Below are positions 8,471 through 18,369 of a DNA stretch of 64,000 nucleotides, one piece after another. Source of the stretch: Gammaproteobacteria bacterium. GTDB lineage: Bacteria; Pseudomonadota; Gammaproteobacteria; Enterobacterales; Psychrobiaceae. A model generated the notes under the pieces. That model was not told where the DNA came from. It searched no databases and worked only from the letters and a program-made list of their open reading frames with translations. The stretch lies in the NCBI GenBank assembly GCA_013214945.1, contig JABSRT010000002.1:124001-188000 (forward strand). Reading direction: 5' to 3'. The translations under genes and the position numbers were made by a program. Numbering within the stretch: position 1 is the stretch's first letter; each line of letters opens with the position of its first letter.

Positions 8471-8890
8471 ATGAAGAAAAACTCACTCATTAATGCCGAG
8501 CTGTCTCACCTAGTAGCACGGCTTGGTCATACTGATGAAATTACGATCTGTGATGCGGGTTTACCGATCCCAGCTATAACGCAACGGATTGATCTTGCCC
8601 TTATCCCTGGGGTGCCAACTTTTATCGCGACTGTCAAAGCGGTATTGAGTGAGATGCAAATAGAGGGTGTGATATTAGCTAAAGAGTTGAGCAGTATCAG
8701 CCCTGAACTGCATCAACAGTTGCTAGATGTTATTGCCAATGAGCAAGCATTAACGGATAACAAAATTGTGATCTCTTATATCGACCATGAGCAATTTAAG
8801 CAGCAGACTCACGCGAGCAAAGCGGTGATCCGTACTGGAGAATGTACCCCTTATGCGAATGTTATTTTTCAATCAGGCGTAGCTTTTTAG
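8471..8890 (+). CDS. rbsD: D-ribose pyranase
   Basis: This 139-residue protein interconverts the beta-pyranose and beta-furanose forms of D-ribose, supplying furanose to ribokinase. The N-terminal segment ARLGHTDEI places the catalytic His at residue 20, as in the E. coli enzyme, and DAGLPIP and the C-terminal [17 protein letters not shown] are family signatures. Length matches E. coli RbsD (139). It is the first gene of rbsDACBKR, about 90 bases downstream of the palindromic operator. Confidence 0.96.
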   Translation: MKKNSLINAELSHLVARLGHTDEITICDAGLPIPAITQRIDLALIPGVPTFIATVKAVLSEMQIEGVILAKELSSISPELHQQLLDVIANEQALTDNKIVISYIDHEQFKQQTHASKAVIRTGECTPYANVIFQSGVAF

Positions 8891-8937
8891 CAGGGCTAAC
8901 TAAGTGTATTTATCTACAAATAAGCGTAGGGACTGAC

Positions 8938-10443
8938 ATGACGCAACCAATTTTAAAACTCAGTGGCATTGTAAAATCATTTCCAGGGGTTAAAGCGCTC
9001 GATAATGCGTGTCTTAATGTCTACCCTGGCCGAGTCATGGCTGTGCTTGGTGAAAATGGCGCTGGTAAGTCAACTTTAATGAAAGTGTTGACCGGAATTT
9101 ATTCGATTGATCAGGGCGAGATTTATTATCAGGGCCAAGTGGTAAGTTTTGATGGTCCGCGCCATTCTCAGGCGGTGGGCATTAGTATTATTCATCAAGA
9201 GCTCAACTTGTTGCCCGAGCTGACCATTGCTGAAAATATCTTCTTAGGGCGTGAAAAAACCAATGCCTTTGGCGGCATAAAGTGGGCCCAAATGTATCAG
9301 GACGCCGATGCCTTATTGCAGCGGTTAAATGTTAAACACAGCTCGCGTCAATTATTGGGTGAACTGAGTTTAGGAGAGCAGCAAATGGTAGAAATTGCCA
9401 AAGCGCTCTCATTTAAATCACGGGTCATCATCATGGATGAGCCAACCGATGCATTAACCGAGACCGAAACTCAATCGTTATTTCAGGTCATCAAGGAATT
9501 ACGTAATGATGGCTGTGGCGTTGTGTATATTTCGCATCGACTAAAAGAGATTTTTGAGATTTGTGACGATATTACCGTATTACGTGATGGCAAGTTTATT
9601 GCCCAAACCCAGGTAACCGACATCGATGAAGACGGCTTAATCGAAATGATGGTTGGCCGTCGCTTAGACGAATTATATCCCCGGGTTGACGCGGATCATG
9701 GCACTACTTGCCTCGAGGTGAAAAACCTTAACGCACCTGGCCTTAATGATATTAGTTTTAGTTTAGATCATGGCGAGATCCTCGGGATCTCTGGCTTGAT
9801 GGGCGCTGGTCGAACCGAGCTAATGAAAACGATCTACGGGGCGCTTGCTCGTCAGTCAGGCGAAGTTATTATCGACGGTAAGTCTATCTGTCCGAAAACA
9901 CCGCTCGAAGGTTTGGCCAATGGTATTGCTTATATATCGGAAGATCGAAAAGGCGATGGCTTAATTTTGGGCTTGTCGGTTAAAGAAAATATGTCTCTTT
10001 GCGCCTTAAAGCAGCTATCGAAAGGCGTTCAGCTCGATCATGCCAAAGAAGTTGCGGCGGTCGAAGATTTTATTGGTTTATTTAATATAAAAACGCCAAG
10101 TCGTGAGCAAATAATTGGTAATTTGTCCGGAGGCAATCAACAAAAAGTGGCAATAGCCAAGGGGTTAATGACTCAGCCTAAGGTACTTATTCTTGATGAG
10201 CCAACCCGTGGGGTAGATGTCGGCGCGAAGAAGGAAATTTATCAGTTAATTAACCAGTTTAAAGCCAAAGGCATGAGCATTATTTTGGTGTCGTCAGAAA
10301 TGCCGGAAATTCTGGGCATGAGTGATCGTATTTTAGTGATGCATCAAGGCGGTATCAGCGGTGAATTTATGGCCGACCATGCAACGCAGGAAAAACTGAT
10401 GGCGTGCGCCGTTGGTAAAAATATTAATGAGGTAGCACAATGA
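8938..10443 (+). CDS. rbsA: Ribose ABC transporter, ATP-binding subunit
   Basis: The 501-residue protein has two fused nucleotide-binding domains. The first has Walker [13 protein letters not shown], signature LSLGEQQM and Walker [12 protein letters not shown]. The second has the degenerate Walker [13 protein letters not shown], signature LSGGNQQK and [14 protein letters not shown], the arrangement of carbohydrate importers of the RbsA/MglA/XylG group. ATG 8938 follows a TAGGGA site and matches the family's usual N-terminus; an upstream extension to 8842 would run through rbsD. The stop overlaps the rbsC start by four bases. Confidence 0.96.
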   Translation: MTQPILKLSGIVKSFPGVKALDNACLNVYPGRVMAVLGENGAGKSTLMKVLTGIYSIDQGEIYYQGQVVSFDGPRHSQAVGISIIHQELNLLPELTIAENIFLGREKTNAFGGIKWAQMYQDADALLQRLNVKHSSRQLLGELSLGEQQMVEIAKALSFKSRVIIMDEPTDALTETETQSLFQVIKELRNDGCGVVYISHRLKEIFEICDDITVLRDGKFIAQTQVTDIDEDGLIEMMVGRRLDELYPRVDADHGTTCLEVKNLNAPGLNDISFSLDHGEILGISGLMGAGRTELMKTIYGALARQSGEVIIDGKSICPKTPLEGLANGIAYISEDRKGDGLILGLSVKENMSLCALKQLSKGVQLDHAKEVAAVEDFIGLFNIKTPSREQIIGNLSGGNQQKVAIAKGLMTQPKVLILDEPTRGVDVGAKKEIYQLINQFKAKGMSIILVSSEMPEILGMSDRILVMHQGGISGEFMADHATQEKLMACAVGKNINEVAQ

Positions 10444-11441
10444 GCGGTAAGGCCATGAGTAAAAAACAGCAGGCGGCGACTAGCAATCAGCTAATAGGTA
10501 ACAAGCTTTTTAGTAAAGCATGGTTAATCGATCAAAAATCACTGATCGCATTAATTTTGTTGATTACTGTCGTGTCTTTTCTTAACCCTAATTTTTTCAC
10601 GATGGGTAATATTCTTAATATTTTAAGACAAACATCGGTTAATGCCATTATCGCTGTCGGCATGACCCTAGTGATCTTAACCGCAGGTATTGATTTAAGC
10701 GTCGGCTCAATTTTAGCGCTGTGTGGTGCCTTTGCCGCCACATTAATCAGCATGGAAGTGCCGGTGATGTTTGCTGTGCCTATCGCATTATTAGCGGGCG
10801 CAGGCCTAGGTGCTCTTAGTGGAGTGATTATTGCCAAAGGCAAGGTACAGGCTTTTATTGCGACCTTGGTGACCATGACATTATTGCGTGGCGTTACCAT
10901 GGTGTATACCGATGGTCGACCTATTTCTACTGGTTTCACTGATGTTGCCGATGACTTCTCATGGATCGGAACCGGTTACTTACTGGGACTTCCGGTACCA
11001 GTTTGGTTGATGATCATAGTCTTTGGCGCGGTGTGGTATTTATTAAACCATACCCGATTTGGACGTTACGTTTATGCCTTAGGTGGCAATGAATCAGCAA
11101 CGCGTTTGTCGGGCATCGATGTCGACAAGGTCAAAATTGGGGTTTATGCAATTTGTGGCATGTTAGCGGCTTTAGCTGGCTTAATTGTTGCGTCTCGGCT
11201 GTCATCAGCCCAGCCTACGGCAGGCATGGGCTACGAACTAGATGCAATTGCGGCAGTGGTACTCGGAGGCACTAGTCTTGCTGGGGGCCGCGGCCGAATT
11301 ATGGGCACGTTGATTGGTGCCTTGATCATAGGCTTTTTAAATAACGCATTAAATTTGTTAGACGTTTCTTCTTATTACCAAATGATCGCTAAAGCAGTCG
11401 TTATTCTGCTAGCGGTGTTAGTCGATACCAAAAATAAATAA
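10440..11441 (+). CDS. rbsC: Ribose ABC transporter, permease subunit
   Basis: The 333-residue polytopic protein has the permease motifs of sugar importers: [35 protein letters not shown] and [23 protein letters not shown] near the C-terminus. It starts with ATG in an ATGA overlap with the rbsA stop; an alternative ATG at 10455 would give 328 residues, closer to E. coli (321). A GAGGT site lies ahead of 10440. It should form the ribose channel in the inner membrane with two RbsC and one RbsA. Confidence 0.96.
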   Translation: MSGKAMSKKQQAATSNQLIGNKLFSKAWLIDQKSLIALILLITVVSFLNPNFFTMGNILNILRQTSVNAIIAVGMTLVILTAGIDLSVGSILALCGAFAATLISMEVPVMFAVPIALLAGAGLGALSGVIIAKGKVQAFIATLVTMTLLRGVTMVYTDGRPISTGFTDVADDFSWIGTGYLLGLPVPVWLMIIVFGAVWYLLNHTRFGRYVYALGGNESATRLSGIDVDKVKIGVYAICGMLAALAGLIVASRLSSAQPTAGMGYELDAIAAVVLGGTSLAGGRGRIMGTLIGALIIGFLNNALNLLDVSSYYQMIAKAVVILLAVLVDTKNK

Positions 11442-11509
11442 CCCCATCTGTTATTGCCTCGGCGCTATTGTCGTGGCAGCAGATTTAACAATAAAAAAAG
11501 GAAAATCGA

Positions 11510-12388
11510 ATGAAAAAGTTAGCAACCCTAGTAACAGCAGCAGTGGTTTCAGCCTCAGTTAGCTCAGCCGCTTTAGCGCAAGACACTTTAGCGATGGTAG
11601 TATCTACCTTGAACAACCCATTCTTTGTAACCATGAAAGAAGGCGCAGAAGTTAAAGCTAAAGAATTAGGCTACAAACTAATCGTGCTTGATTCACAAAA
11701 CGATCCAAGCAAAGAATTAGCGAATGTTGAAGATCTTACGGTACGTGGCGTTAAAGCTATCTTAATTAACCCAACCGATTCAGATGCAGTATCAAATGCC
11801 ATTCGCATTGCTAATCGCGCTGGTGTGCCAGTACTAACATTAGACCGTGGTGCAAGCCGTGGTGAAGTCGTTAGCCATATTGCTTCTGACAACGTTGCTG
11901 GTGGTGCACTAGCCGGTCAATATATTGCTGACACATTGGGCGCTAATGTTAAAGTAATCCAATTAGAAGGTATTGCTGGTACTTCTGCTGCTCGTGAGCG
12001 TGGCCAAGGATTTATGCAAGCAGTTGCAAGCAACAAGATGGAATTACTGGGTAGTCAGCCTGCTGATTTCGACCGTGCAAAAGGACTTAACGTGATGGAA
12101 AACATGCTAGCCGCTAACCCAAATGTGCAAGCTGTTTTCGCTCAAAATGATGAAATGGCATTAGGCGCATTACGTGCAATACAAGCATCAGGTAAAAAAG
12201 TATTAATCGTTGGTTTTGACGGCACTAAAGACGGCGTTGCAGCAGTTAAGCGTGGCATCCTTGGCGCAACTATTGCCCAACAGCCTGCACTAATTGGTGC
12301 GTTAGGTATCGAAACAGCTGACAAAGTATTAAAAGGTCAAACTGTTGCTAAGAGCATTCCAGTATCACTGCAAGTGATCACTAAGTAA
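11510..12388 (+). CDS. rbsB: Periplasmic D-ribose-binding protein
   Basis: The 292-residue protein has a Sec signal peptide ([20 protein letters not shown], cleavage after ALA before QDTLAM) and the periplasmic-binding-protein fold of the RbsB family: [16 protein letters not shown] at the mature N-terminus, [40 protein letters not shown] and [13 protein letters not shown]. These segments line the ribose pocket in E. coli RbsB. Codon use looks biased toward common codons, consistent with high expression. An AAAAGGAAAA ribosome site precedes it, and a long hairpin follows. Confidence 0.96.
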   Translation: MKKLATLVTAAVVSASVSSAALAQDTLAMVVSTLNNPFFVTMKEGAEVKAKELGYKLIVLDSQNDPSKELANVEDLTVRGVKAILINPTDSDAVSNAIRIANRAGVPVLTLDRGASRGEVVSHIASDNVAGGALAGQYIADTLGANVKVIQLEGIAGTSAARERGQGFMQAVASNKMELLGSQPADFDRAKGLNVMENMLAANPNVQAVFAQNDEMALGALRAIQASGKKVLIVGFDGTKDGVAAVKRGILGATIAQQPALIGALGIETADKVLKGQTVAKSIPVSLQVITK

Positions 12389-12400
12389 TAGCAAGATGGC

Positions 12401-12453
12401 GAGCGTTCTAGTCAGGCGGTATAAAGTGTGACTAGAGAGCTCCGCCGTTTTTT
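12401..12453 (+). terminator. Stem-loop between rbsB and rbsK (attenuator or mRNA-stabilising hairpin)
   Basis: GAGC-gt-TCTAGTC at 12401-12413 pairs with GACTAGA-ga-GCTC at 12430-12442, interrupted only by a two-base internal mismatch, with T residues from 12448. It lies inside the operon, right after rbsB. Such hairpins often protect the abundant binding-protein message or allow partial termination before the kinase gene. Confidence 0.7.
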
Positions 12454-12476
12454 ATTTCTGATGATAAGGTTAACAA

Positions 12477-13397
12477 ATGAGTAAGTTAGTTGTTTTGGGT
12501 AGCGTAAACGCTGACCATGTGCTTGAAGTTGCTACTTTTGCGCAGCCAGGGGAAACTTTGCTAGGGCATGGTTATCGCATTATCCCTGGAGGTAAAGGGG
12601 CTAATCAGGCTGTTGCTGCGGCGCGCTTAGGTGCTGATATTGCCTTTATTGCCTGTGTTGGTGATGACGCATTTGGCCATCAAATGATTAAAGATTTTAG
12701 CGCGGATGGCATCGATACTCATGCGGTGATGGTTGAAAAAAACCAACTTACCGGCGTCGCGATGATTCAAGTAGCCGCAACCGGAGAAAACAGCATTTGC
12801 ATTGCTGCTGAAGCAAATAGTTGTTTAACACCACAACGGTTAGCACCTCATCATGCACTGATTGAAAATGCTAATATTTTATTAATGCAGCTAGAAACAC
12901 CCATTGCCACCATTGAAGCCGCGGCTAAGATCGCGCATCAAGCTGGCACGCAAGTGGTGTTAAATCCAGCCCCTGCTCAGCAATTGTCTGATCAGTTGTT
13001 AGCGCTGGTTGATATGATCACCCCTAATGAAACCGAAGCACAAATACTGACTGGTATTAAGGTCGTTGATATGGATTCGGCGCAAACCGCCGCTAATGTA
13101 TTACATGACAAAGGCATTAATTTAGTGCTGATCACCTTAGGCAGTGAAGGCGTTTGGCTGAGTCAAGCCGGCGTAGGCCAGCAAGTTAAAGGGTTTAGTG
13201 TTACTGCGACCGATACCACTGCAGCAGGCGATACTTTTAATGGTGCATTGCTCGTGGCATTACAAAATGATAAGTCACTTGATGACGCTATTGTCTTTGC
13301 TCACGCTGCTGCTGCAATATCAGTAACACGCAAAGGTGCACAAACATCTATTCCGCAACAAGACGAAGTGATTCGTTTTTTGCAACAACACAGTTAA
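12477..13397 (+). CDS. rbsK: Ribokinase
   Basis: The 306-residue PfkB-family sugar kinase phosphorylates ribose to ribose 5-phosphate with ATP. The N-terminus VLGSVNADHV, the signature GGKGANQAVAAARLGA, NPAPAQQL, TPNETEAQILTG and the catalytic-base motif TTAAGDTFNGAL (Asp252) are all present. Length equals the E. coli enzyme (309) within a few residues. It follows the stem-loop after rbsB and precedes rbsR. Confidence 0.96.
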   Translation: MSKLVVLGSVNADHVLEVATFAQPGETLLGHGYRIIPGGKGANQAVAAARLGADIAFIACVGDDAFGHQMIKDFSADGIDTHAVMVEKNQLTGVAMIQVAATGENSICIAAEANSCLTPQRLAPHHALIENANILLMQLETPIATIEAAAKIAHQAGTQVVLNPAPAQQLSDQLLALVDMITPNETEAQILTGIKVVDMDSAQTAANVLHDKGINLVLITLGSEGVWLSQAGVGQQVKGFSVTATDTTAAGDTFNGALLVALQNDKSLDDAIVFAHAAAAISVTRKGAQTSIPQQDEVIRFLQQHS

Positions 13398-13468
13398 TTA
13401 GCGCTGAGTTATTACCAGCTTGTTTTATAATGTATTAGCTATTTTGGTCTGATTAATAAGGGTATTTT

Positions 13469-14473
13469 ATGGCGACAATTAAAGATGTGGCAAAACATGC
13501 CGGCGTATCAACGTCGACCGTTAGTCATGTGCTCAATAAAACTCGCTATGTTAGTGATGGTGTTTCAGCCCGGGTTAAAACGGCGGTCGATGAACTGCGT
13601 TATGCCCCTTCAGCGTTGGCGCGCAGTTTAAAGATTAACAGCACCAAAACTTTTGGCATGCTGGTGACCACCTCAACCAATCCATTTTTTGGTGAAGTGC
13701 TAAAGGGCGTTGAATTGCGCTGCTACGAGCAAGGTTATACGCTTATTTTGTGTAATACCGAAGGCGATATAACACGGATGCACGCGAACCTTGATACCTT
13801 GTTGCAAAAACGGGTCGATGGTCTGTTATTAATGTGCAGCGAAGTAGAAAGCCAAGGGTTTAACTTGTTTGAACGTCACAAGCCCGTGCCTACGGTAGTG
13901 ATGGACTGGGGCCCGACTCATTTTCCCTGTGATAAAATACAGGATAACTCCCATCGCGGTGGTTACATTGCCACTCAGCATTTAATTGCTAAAGGCCATA
14001 CTGAAATCGGTTGCATTACCGGCGTGCTCGATAAACTGACCGCCCAGCAACGTTATTCGGGTTTTACCCAGGCAATGAACGAAGCGGGACTGGCGATTAA
14101 TCCGGCTTGGATTGCTGCTGGTGATTTTGAATGTGAAGGTGGTGAGCAGGCGTTTGCTACCTTGTATGCCAGAGGGCCATTGCCATCGGCGTTATTTGTT
14201 TGTAACGACATGATGGCGTTAAGCGTTATCAATGCCGCGAGTAAAAAAGGACTGTCAGTACCCGATGATTTATCAATTATTGGTTATGACGATATTAACT
14301 TAGCCAAATACATGACCCCGTCGTTGACCACTATCCATCAACCTAAGCATCGTTTAGGTCAGCAAGCCGTTGATACATTGCTCGATAAAATAAAAACCAA
14401 ACGACAAAACAATCAAGTGATTAAGCTCGAACCTGCCCTGGTTGAGCGAGACAGTGTTAAAACCCTAACTTAA
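13469..14473 (+). CDS. rbsR: LacI-family ribose operon repressor
   Basis: The 334-residue protein has an N-terminal helix-turn-helix (ATIKDVAKHAGVSTSTVSHVLN) with hinge helix (SALARSLK) and a periplasmic-binding-protein-like effector domain (FGMLVTTSTNPFFGEVLKGVE and FVCNDMMALSVINAA). It closely resembles E. coli RbsR in its N-terminal residues. Its position at the end of rbsDACBK and the AAACGTTT-based palindrome ahead of rbsD make it the expected repressor of this operon, relieved by ribose. Confidence 0.93.
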   Translation: MATIKDVAKHAGVSTSTVSHVLNKTRYVSDGVSARVKTAVDELRYAPSALARSLKINSTKTFGMLVTTSTNPFFGEVLKGVELRCYEQGYTLILCNTEGDITRMHANLDTLLQKRVDGLLLMCSEVESQGFNLFERHKPVPTVVMDWGPTHFPCDKIQDNSHRGGYIATQHLIAKGHTEIGCITGVLDKLTAQQRYSGFTQAMNEAGLAINPAWIAAGDFECEGGEQAFATLYARGPLPSALFVCNDMMALSVINAASKKGLSVPDDLSIIGYDDINLAKYMTPSLTTIHQPKHRLGQQAVDTLLDKIKTKRQNNQVIKLEPALVERDSVKTLT

Positions 14474-14528
14474 ATGTTTATCTTGCTATGATATTAGTTA
14501 GCTTTTTCGCTAATAAATACTCATTGTA

Positions 14529-14571
14529 GCTGCACAACAAAACGGGACTAAAAACCGGACTATTGTGCAGC
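14529..14571. repeat. Inverted repeat between convergent rbsR and aldehyde dehydrogenase
   Basis: GCTGCACAA at 14529-14537 and TTGTGCAGC at 14563-14571 are perfect inverted copies with a short CGG/CCG pairing inside. It lies between two converging genes, so it may stop transcription from either side, although no clear T run follows. Just downstream, 14620-14660 holds near-repeats of AGAGACTT. Confidence 0.5.
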
Positions 14572-14645
14572 ACTTCAATCGGCTAAATTACCGCTGAGTT
14601 AAATATTGAGCCAAGAGAATTAATCTAGAGACTTAACCTAGAAAC

Positions 14646-16058
14646 TTAAACAAGAGACTTCACCACATTGATAACCTTTAATTGGGTAAACTCATGTAAA
14701 CCTTGCTCAGTAAACTCGACGCCAATTCCAGACTCTTTAGCGCCAGCGAAAGGAGCGAATGGGCCAAATACTGCATGCTGATTTATCCAAGCGGTGCCAC
14801 ATTCGAGCTTATTGGCAAGCTCAGTCGCCAATTTAATATCATTTGACCAAACCGAACCACCCAAACCAAATTTAGTATTGTTAGCACGGTTGATCACTTC
14901 GTCGAGATCATCAAAAACCATCACGGGTAAGATCGGACCGAAGGGTTCCTCGTCGACTAGAATGTTACCTTCTGTTATTTCGCTGACAATGGTCGGCTCA
15001 ACGAAATAACCATTGCCTTGGATTACCTTGCCACCTGCTGTAACCGTTCCGTGCGTATGAGCGGTGTCGAGCAACAGTTTTATCTTATTGTATTGAGCTT
15101 CATTTTGGATTGGACCCATAGTGATACCGGGTTGAGAACCGCAGCCAACGACCGTCTGTTTAGCAAGCAGCGATAATTGCGTAACCATTTCTTGATAAAT
15201 AGAACGATGAACATAAAGACGCTTTAAGGCAATACATACTTGTCCGGCATTCATAAAGGCACTGTGAAAAATCAGCGGGGCAACTTTTTTCGGATCAACA
15301 TCGCCAAGTACGATGCCTGCGTCATTGCCACCAAGTTCGAGGGTAATACGTTTTAAATTTTGTGCGGCAGCCGCAGCCACTTTTTTACCGGTTACTGTTG
15401 ATCCAGTAAAGCTGATTTTAGCGACATCAGGATGAGCCGTTAATAAATGACCAAGGTCGTTATTGTCGGTTAACACATTGACCACGCCGGCAGGAAATAT
15501 TTGCTGACAATATTCACCAAGCTTAAGTGAGCTTAGTGGGGTAGTGGCAGCTGGCTTTAAAATAAAACTGTTACCGGCAAGTACCGCTGGCGCTAATTTA
15601 AAAGCGGCAATCATCAGCGGAAAATTCCAAGGGACAATACCAACAACTACCCCTAATGGCACGCGGTGAACTTCGATGCGATTATCGGCATCATCATTAA
15701 GCACAGTAACAGGCAGAGTCATCGCAGCGAAGGCACGTAAGAAAACGCAACTGTAGCTTACTTCAAATGCAGCTTCGCTTAGTGGTTTGCCTTGTTCCTG
15801 AGTGATTAATGACGCGAGTTCATCGGCATGTTGTTCTAATTTATCAGCCAGCTGAAGGATCATTCGCTGTCGGGCTGAAATATCACTAAATTGCCAAGTT
15901 GTTTGAGCTATTTTTGCCTGAGTTACCGCGTGCTCAATTAAGTCGGGTGTCGCTTTGGGACAAGTGGCAAACACTTCGGCAGTTGCTGGATTGATGACTG
16001 ATAATTGCTCGCTGCTTTGTACAAGTTCACCGTCGATTAGTAATGAGTATATAGACAT
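14646..16058 (-). CDS. NAD(P)-dependent aldehyde dehydrogenase
   Basis: The 470-residue enzyme belongs to the aldehyde dehydrogenase superfamily. The oxyanion Asn is in PWNFP (Asn145), the cofactor-binding segment is FTGSTVTGKKVA (about 217-228), the general base Glu241 is in LELGGND, and the nucleophile Cys275 is in NAGQVCIA. The family oxidises aldehydes to acids. It is the last gene of the leftward run behind the aromatic amine dehydrogenase subunits, nine bases from the acyl-CoA synthetase gene, so the likely substrate is the arylaldehyde released from an amine such as tyramine, tryptamine or phenylethylamine. The substrate is inferred from context only. Confidence 0.87.
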   Translation of the reverse strand: MSIYSLLIDGELVQSSEQLSVINPATAEVFATCPKATPDLIEHAVTQAKIAQTTWQFSDISARQRMILQLADKLEQHADELASLITQEQGKPLSEAAFEVSYSCVFLRAFAAMTLPVTVLNDDADNRIEVHRVPLGVVVGIVPWNFPLMIAAFKLAPAVLAGNSFILKPAATTPLSSLKLGEYCQQIFPAGVVNVLTDNNDLGHLLTAHPDVAKISFTGSTVTGKKVAAAAAQNLKRITLELGGNDAGIVLGDVDPKKVAPLIFHSAFMNAGQVCIALKRLYVHRSIYQEMVTQLSLLAKQTVVGCGSQPGITMGPIQNEAQYNKIKLLLDTAHTHGTVTAGGKVIQGNGYFVEPTIVSEITEGNILVDEEPFGPILPVMVFDDLDEVINRANNTKFGLGGSVWSNDIKLATELANKLECGTAWINQHAVFGPFAPFAGAKESGIGVEFTEQGLHEFTQLKVINVVKSLV

Positions 16059-16067
16059 AATAAATCC

Positions 16068-17744
16068 TTATTGATTATTTTTTAGTTGCTGTATCATCGT
16101 TTCACGCATCTTAAATTTTTGAATTTTACCGGTTACCGTCATTGGATAATCTTGCACAAACTCGATATAACGGGGAACCTTATAGTGGGTTATTTTCCCT
16201 TGGCAAAAGGTTCTGACTTGCTCGCCGGTTAGGGTGTTACTCACTTTGGTTTTTATCCAAGCACAGATCTCTTCGCCCATATGTATATCTGGCACGCCAA
16301 AAACCTGTACCTCCTGAATATCGGGGTGGCTATATAAAAACTCTTCTACCTCACGTGGATAAATGTTTTCTCCGCCGCGGATCACCATGTCTTTTATCCG
16401 ACCGACTATTGTCAGGTAACCTGCTGCGTCCATTACCCCGAGGTCGCCAGAATGTAACCATCCTGCATCATCGATAGTTTTTGCCGTTTGCTCGGGATCA
16501 TTCCAGTAACCTTTCATTACCGAATAACCACGGGTGCAAACTTCACCTTTTTGGCCAATGGCAACGACGTGATTCTCATCGTTAATAATTTTTACCTCGA
16601 TCCTTGGTACTGCCCGGCCTACTGTATTGACTCGTTTTTCGATCGGATCATGTGGTAGCGTTAAGTGATTAAGCGGGCTAAGTTCTGTTTGTCCGTAACC
16701 TATTAATATCTCGCTCATATTCATTTGCTTGATCACTCGGTTCATTACTTCTACCGGGCATGGGGCGCCAGCCATGATGCCTGTTCGCAATGTTTTTAAG
16801 TTAAAAGACGAAAATTGAGGATGATCAAGTTCACTAATAAACATCGTTGGCACACCGTGTAAGGCGGTGCATTTCTCTTGCTCACATGCTTTTAGCGTAA
16901 GCAAGGGATCAAAAGCGTCGTTGGGGTACACAATGGTTGCCCCATGCGTAATACAGGTAAGGTTGCCCAGCACCATGCCAAAACAATGATAGAGTGGCAC
17001 GGGAATACAAAGCCGGTCTTGATCGCTAAATTTCATGCCGACCCCACAAAGGTAGGCATTGTTTAAAATATTACAGTGACTTAAAGTCGCACCTTTGGGA
17101 AAGCCGGTGGTGCCACTGGTAAACTGAATGTTAATTGGATCGTCGGGCAACAATTGCTGCTGTATTTTAGCCATTTGTTGGTGCTGCTGCTCGGTCCCGC
17201 AAGCCGCAACATCGCTAAAATTGAACATGCCCGGGCTGATTTCATCCCCCATTCGGATCACGAGACGTAGCTCAGGTAATAACGCAGACTTTAGTTTGCC
17301 AGGCTGTGATAGCGACAGTTCCGGTAGTAGCTGTTGCAGCATGTCTAAGTAATCACTGCTTTTAAATTTAGGCGCAGTCACTATCGCTTTGCACTCGACT
17401 TTTTTTAAAGCATATTCGAGTTCTGATATGCGATATGCCGGATTTAGACAGACTAAAATAACGCCAATTTTCGCACTGGCCATCTGGGTTATTAACCAAT
17501 CTGCGCTGTTGGGTCCCCAGATCCCTAGTCGGTCACCTTTCTCTAAGCCTAGCTTTAGTAAGCCGGTGGCAAAAAGGTCAACCTGTTGTTGCAGTTCACG
17601 ATAAGTCCACCGAATGTCTTGATGGCAAGATACCAGCGCTTGATTGTCAGGAAAACGACTGACAATCAGATCAAAATATTGACCTAAGGTTTGATAAATC
17701 AGCTGGTCATTAGCTGCGCCACACAAGTAGCTTTGAGTTAACAT
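16068..17744 (-). CDS. AMP-binding acyl-CoA synthetase
   Basis: The 558-residue protein is an adenylate-forming enzyme that activates a carboxylic acid with ATP and joins it to CoA. The P-loop FTSGTTGFPKG is at about 208-218, the aromatic pocket segment YGQTELSP follows, and the A8 motif region GRIKDMVIRGGENIYPREVE and the A10 catalytic lysine region TVTGKIQKFKMRE lie near the C-terminus. It is longer and different from the phenylacetate-specific PaaK type and looks like the medium-chain/aryl FadD-like group. Next to the aldehyde dehydrogenase it could activate the aryl acid made from amines. Substrate unknown. Confidence 0.85.
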   Translation of the reverse strand: MLTQSYLCGAANDQLIYQTLGQYFDLIVSRFPDNQALVSCHQDIRWTYRELQQQVDLFATGLLKLGLEKGDRLGIWGPNSADWLITQMASAKIGVILVCLNPAYRISELEYALKKVECKAIVTAPKFKSSDYLDMLQQLLPELSLSQPGKLKSALLPELRLVIRMGDEISPGMFNFSDVAACGTEQQHQQMAKIQQQLLPDDPINIQFTSGTTGFPKGATLSHCNILNNAYLCGVGMKFSDQDRLCIPVPLYHCFGMVLGNLTCITHGATIVYPNDAFDPLLTLKACEQEKCTALHGVPTMFISELDHPQFSSFNLKTLRTGIMAGAPCPVEVMNRVIKQMNMSEILIGYGQTELSPLNHLTLPHDPIEKRVNTVGRAVPRIEVKIINDENHVVAIGQKGEVCTRGYSVMKGYWNDPEQTAKTIDDAGWLHSGDLGVMDAAGYLTIVGRIKDMVIRGGENIYPREVEEFLYSHPDIQEVQVFGVPDIHMGEEICAWIKTKVSNTLTGEQVRTFCQGKITHYKVPRYIEFVQDYPMTVTGKIQKFKMRETMIQQLKNNQ

Positions 17745-17760
17745 AAATATCTATCCTTTG

Positions 17761-17865
17761 TTAATTACTGCCGTAAAAACGCCCATCAGACCAGCGCGGC
17801 TGGCTCATGTTAAATTTGCCAGCCATTTCCGTAGCTGGATCCGAAAGAGTTAATACCAAGATCAT
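17761..17865 (-). pseudogene. Possible short ORF or gene remnant between cytochrome and acyl-CoA synthetase genes
   Basis: The 156-base gap contains a frame of 34 codons from ATG 17865 to TAA 17761, and the frame stays open further upstream to about 17915. The peptide (MILVLTLSDPATEMAGKFNM..., ending GRFYGSN) has the look of protein-coding sequence rather than random translation. I do not recognise it. It could be the C-terminal relic of a lost gene or a genuine small protein. No strong ribosome site was seen. Confidence 0.25.
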
Positions 17866-17900
17866 CAATTTAATGTCATTGGTAATATCGATGCGCTTGC

Positions 17901-18359
17901 CTATGACGGCTTGGCTAGGTTTTCTATTTTCTTAATTAAATCGGCTCTAACTTCAGCGGCATTAGCACCGAGAGGGTTTTTTCTAAACGTTGAAACTTCT
18001 TGCACACTGAATGGTTTTTTTATTGTTTTACTGCGTCCTTGCGTTCGAATTAACCAATTAAGAATATCGGCAGTGTCTTGATCAGAAAGGGCCGAACGGC
18101 TAACGCCAGGCACCTGAATGAGGTATTGACGACCACCATCTACTTCAAGAAATCGATCGATAAATCCATTCATGTCGGGTACTGATGCATGAGTTGCCTT
18201 GGCCTCTGGTCCGTGGCAACCGCGGCAATTCATTGCATAATTAAACTCGGCTCTTTGCGCGGTGGTAACGACACTAACTTGTGCTGATTTAGGCTCGATT
18301 TCAGCGTTGGCGTTGTTCGTCGTAATGATTAAGACGCATAAAACAATAATTTTTTTCAT
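17901..18359 (-). CDS. Monoheme c-type cytochrome of the amine dehydrogenase locus
   Basis: The 152-residue protein has a Sec signal peptide (MKKIIVLCVLIITTNNANA) and a single heme-binding motif CRGCH (Cys45, Cys48, His49). A Met in VPDMNGF (Met63) is a plausible sixth ligand but another Met is possible. It should lie in the periplasm. It follows the light-chain gene by ten bases, so it may carry electrons from the TTQ enzyme toward the respiratory chain, or take part in maturation. It is far too small and has one heme only, so it is not a MauG-type diheme enzyme. From memory, the Alcaligenes aau cluster also has a small c-type cytochrome gene after aauA. Confidence 0.8.
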   Translation of the reverse strand: MKKIIVLCVLIITTNNANAEIEPKSAQVSVVTTAQRAEFNYAMNCRGCHGPEAKATHASVPDMNGFIDRFLEVDGGRQYLIQVPGVSRSALSDQDTADILNWLIRTQGRSKTIKKPFSVQEVSTFRKNPLGANAAEVRADLIKKIENLAKPS

Positions 18360-18369
18360 GTAAACCTCT

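Noticed and set aside
17901-18359. The small cytochrome as MauG
   Set aside because: Only one CxxCH motif and 152 residues; MauG has two hemes and is more than twice as long.
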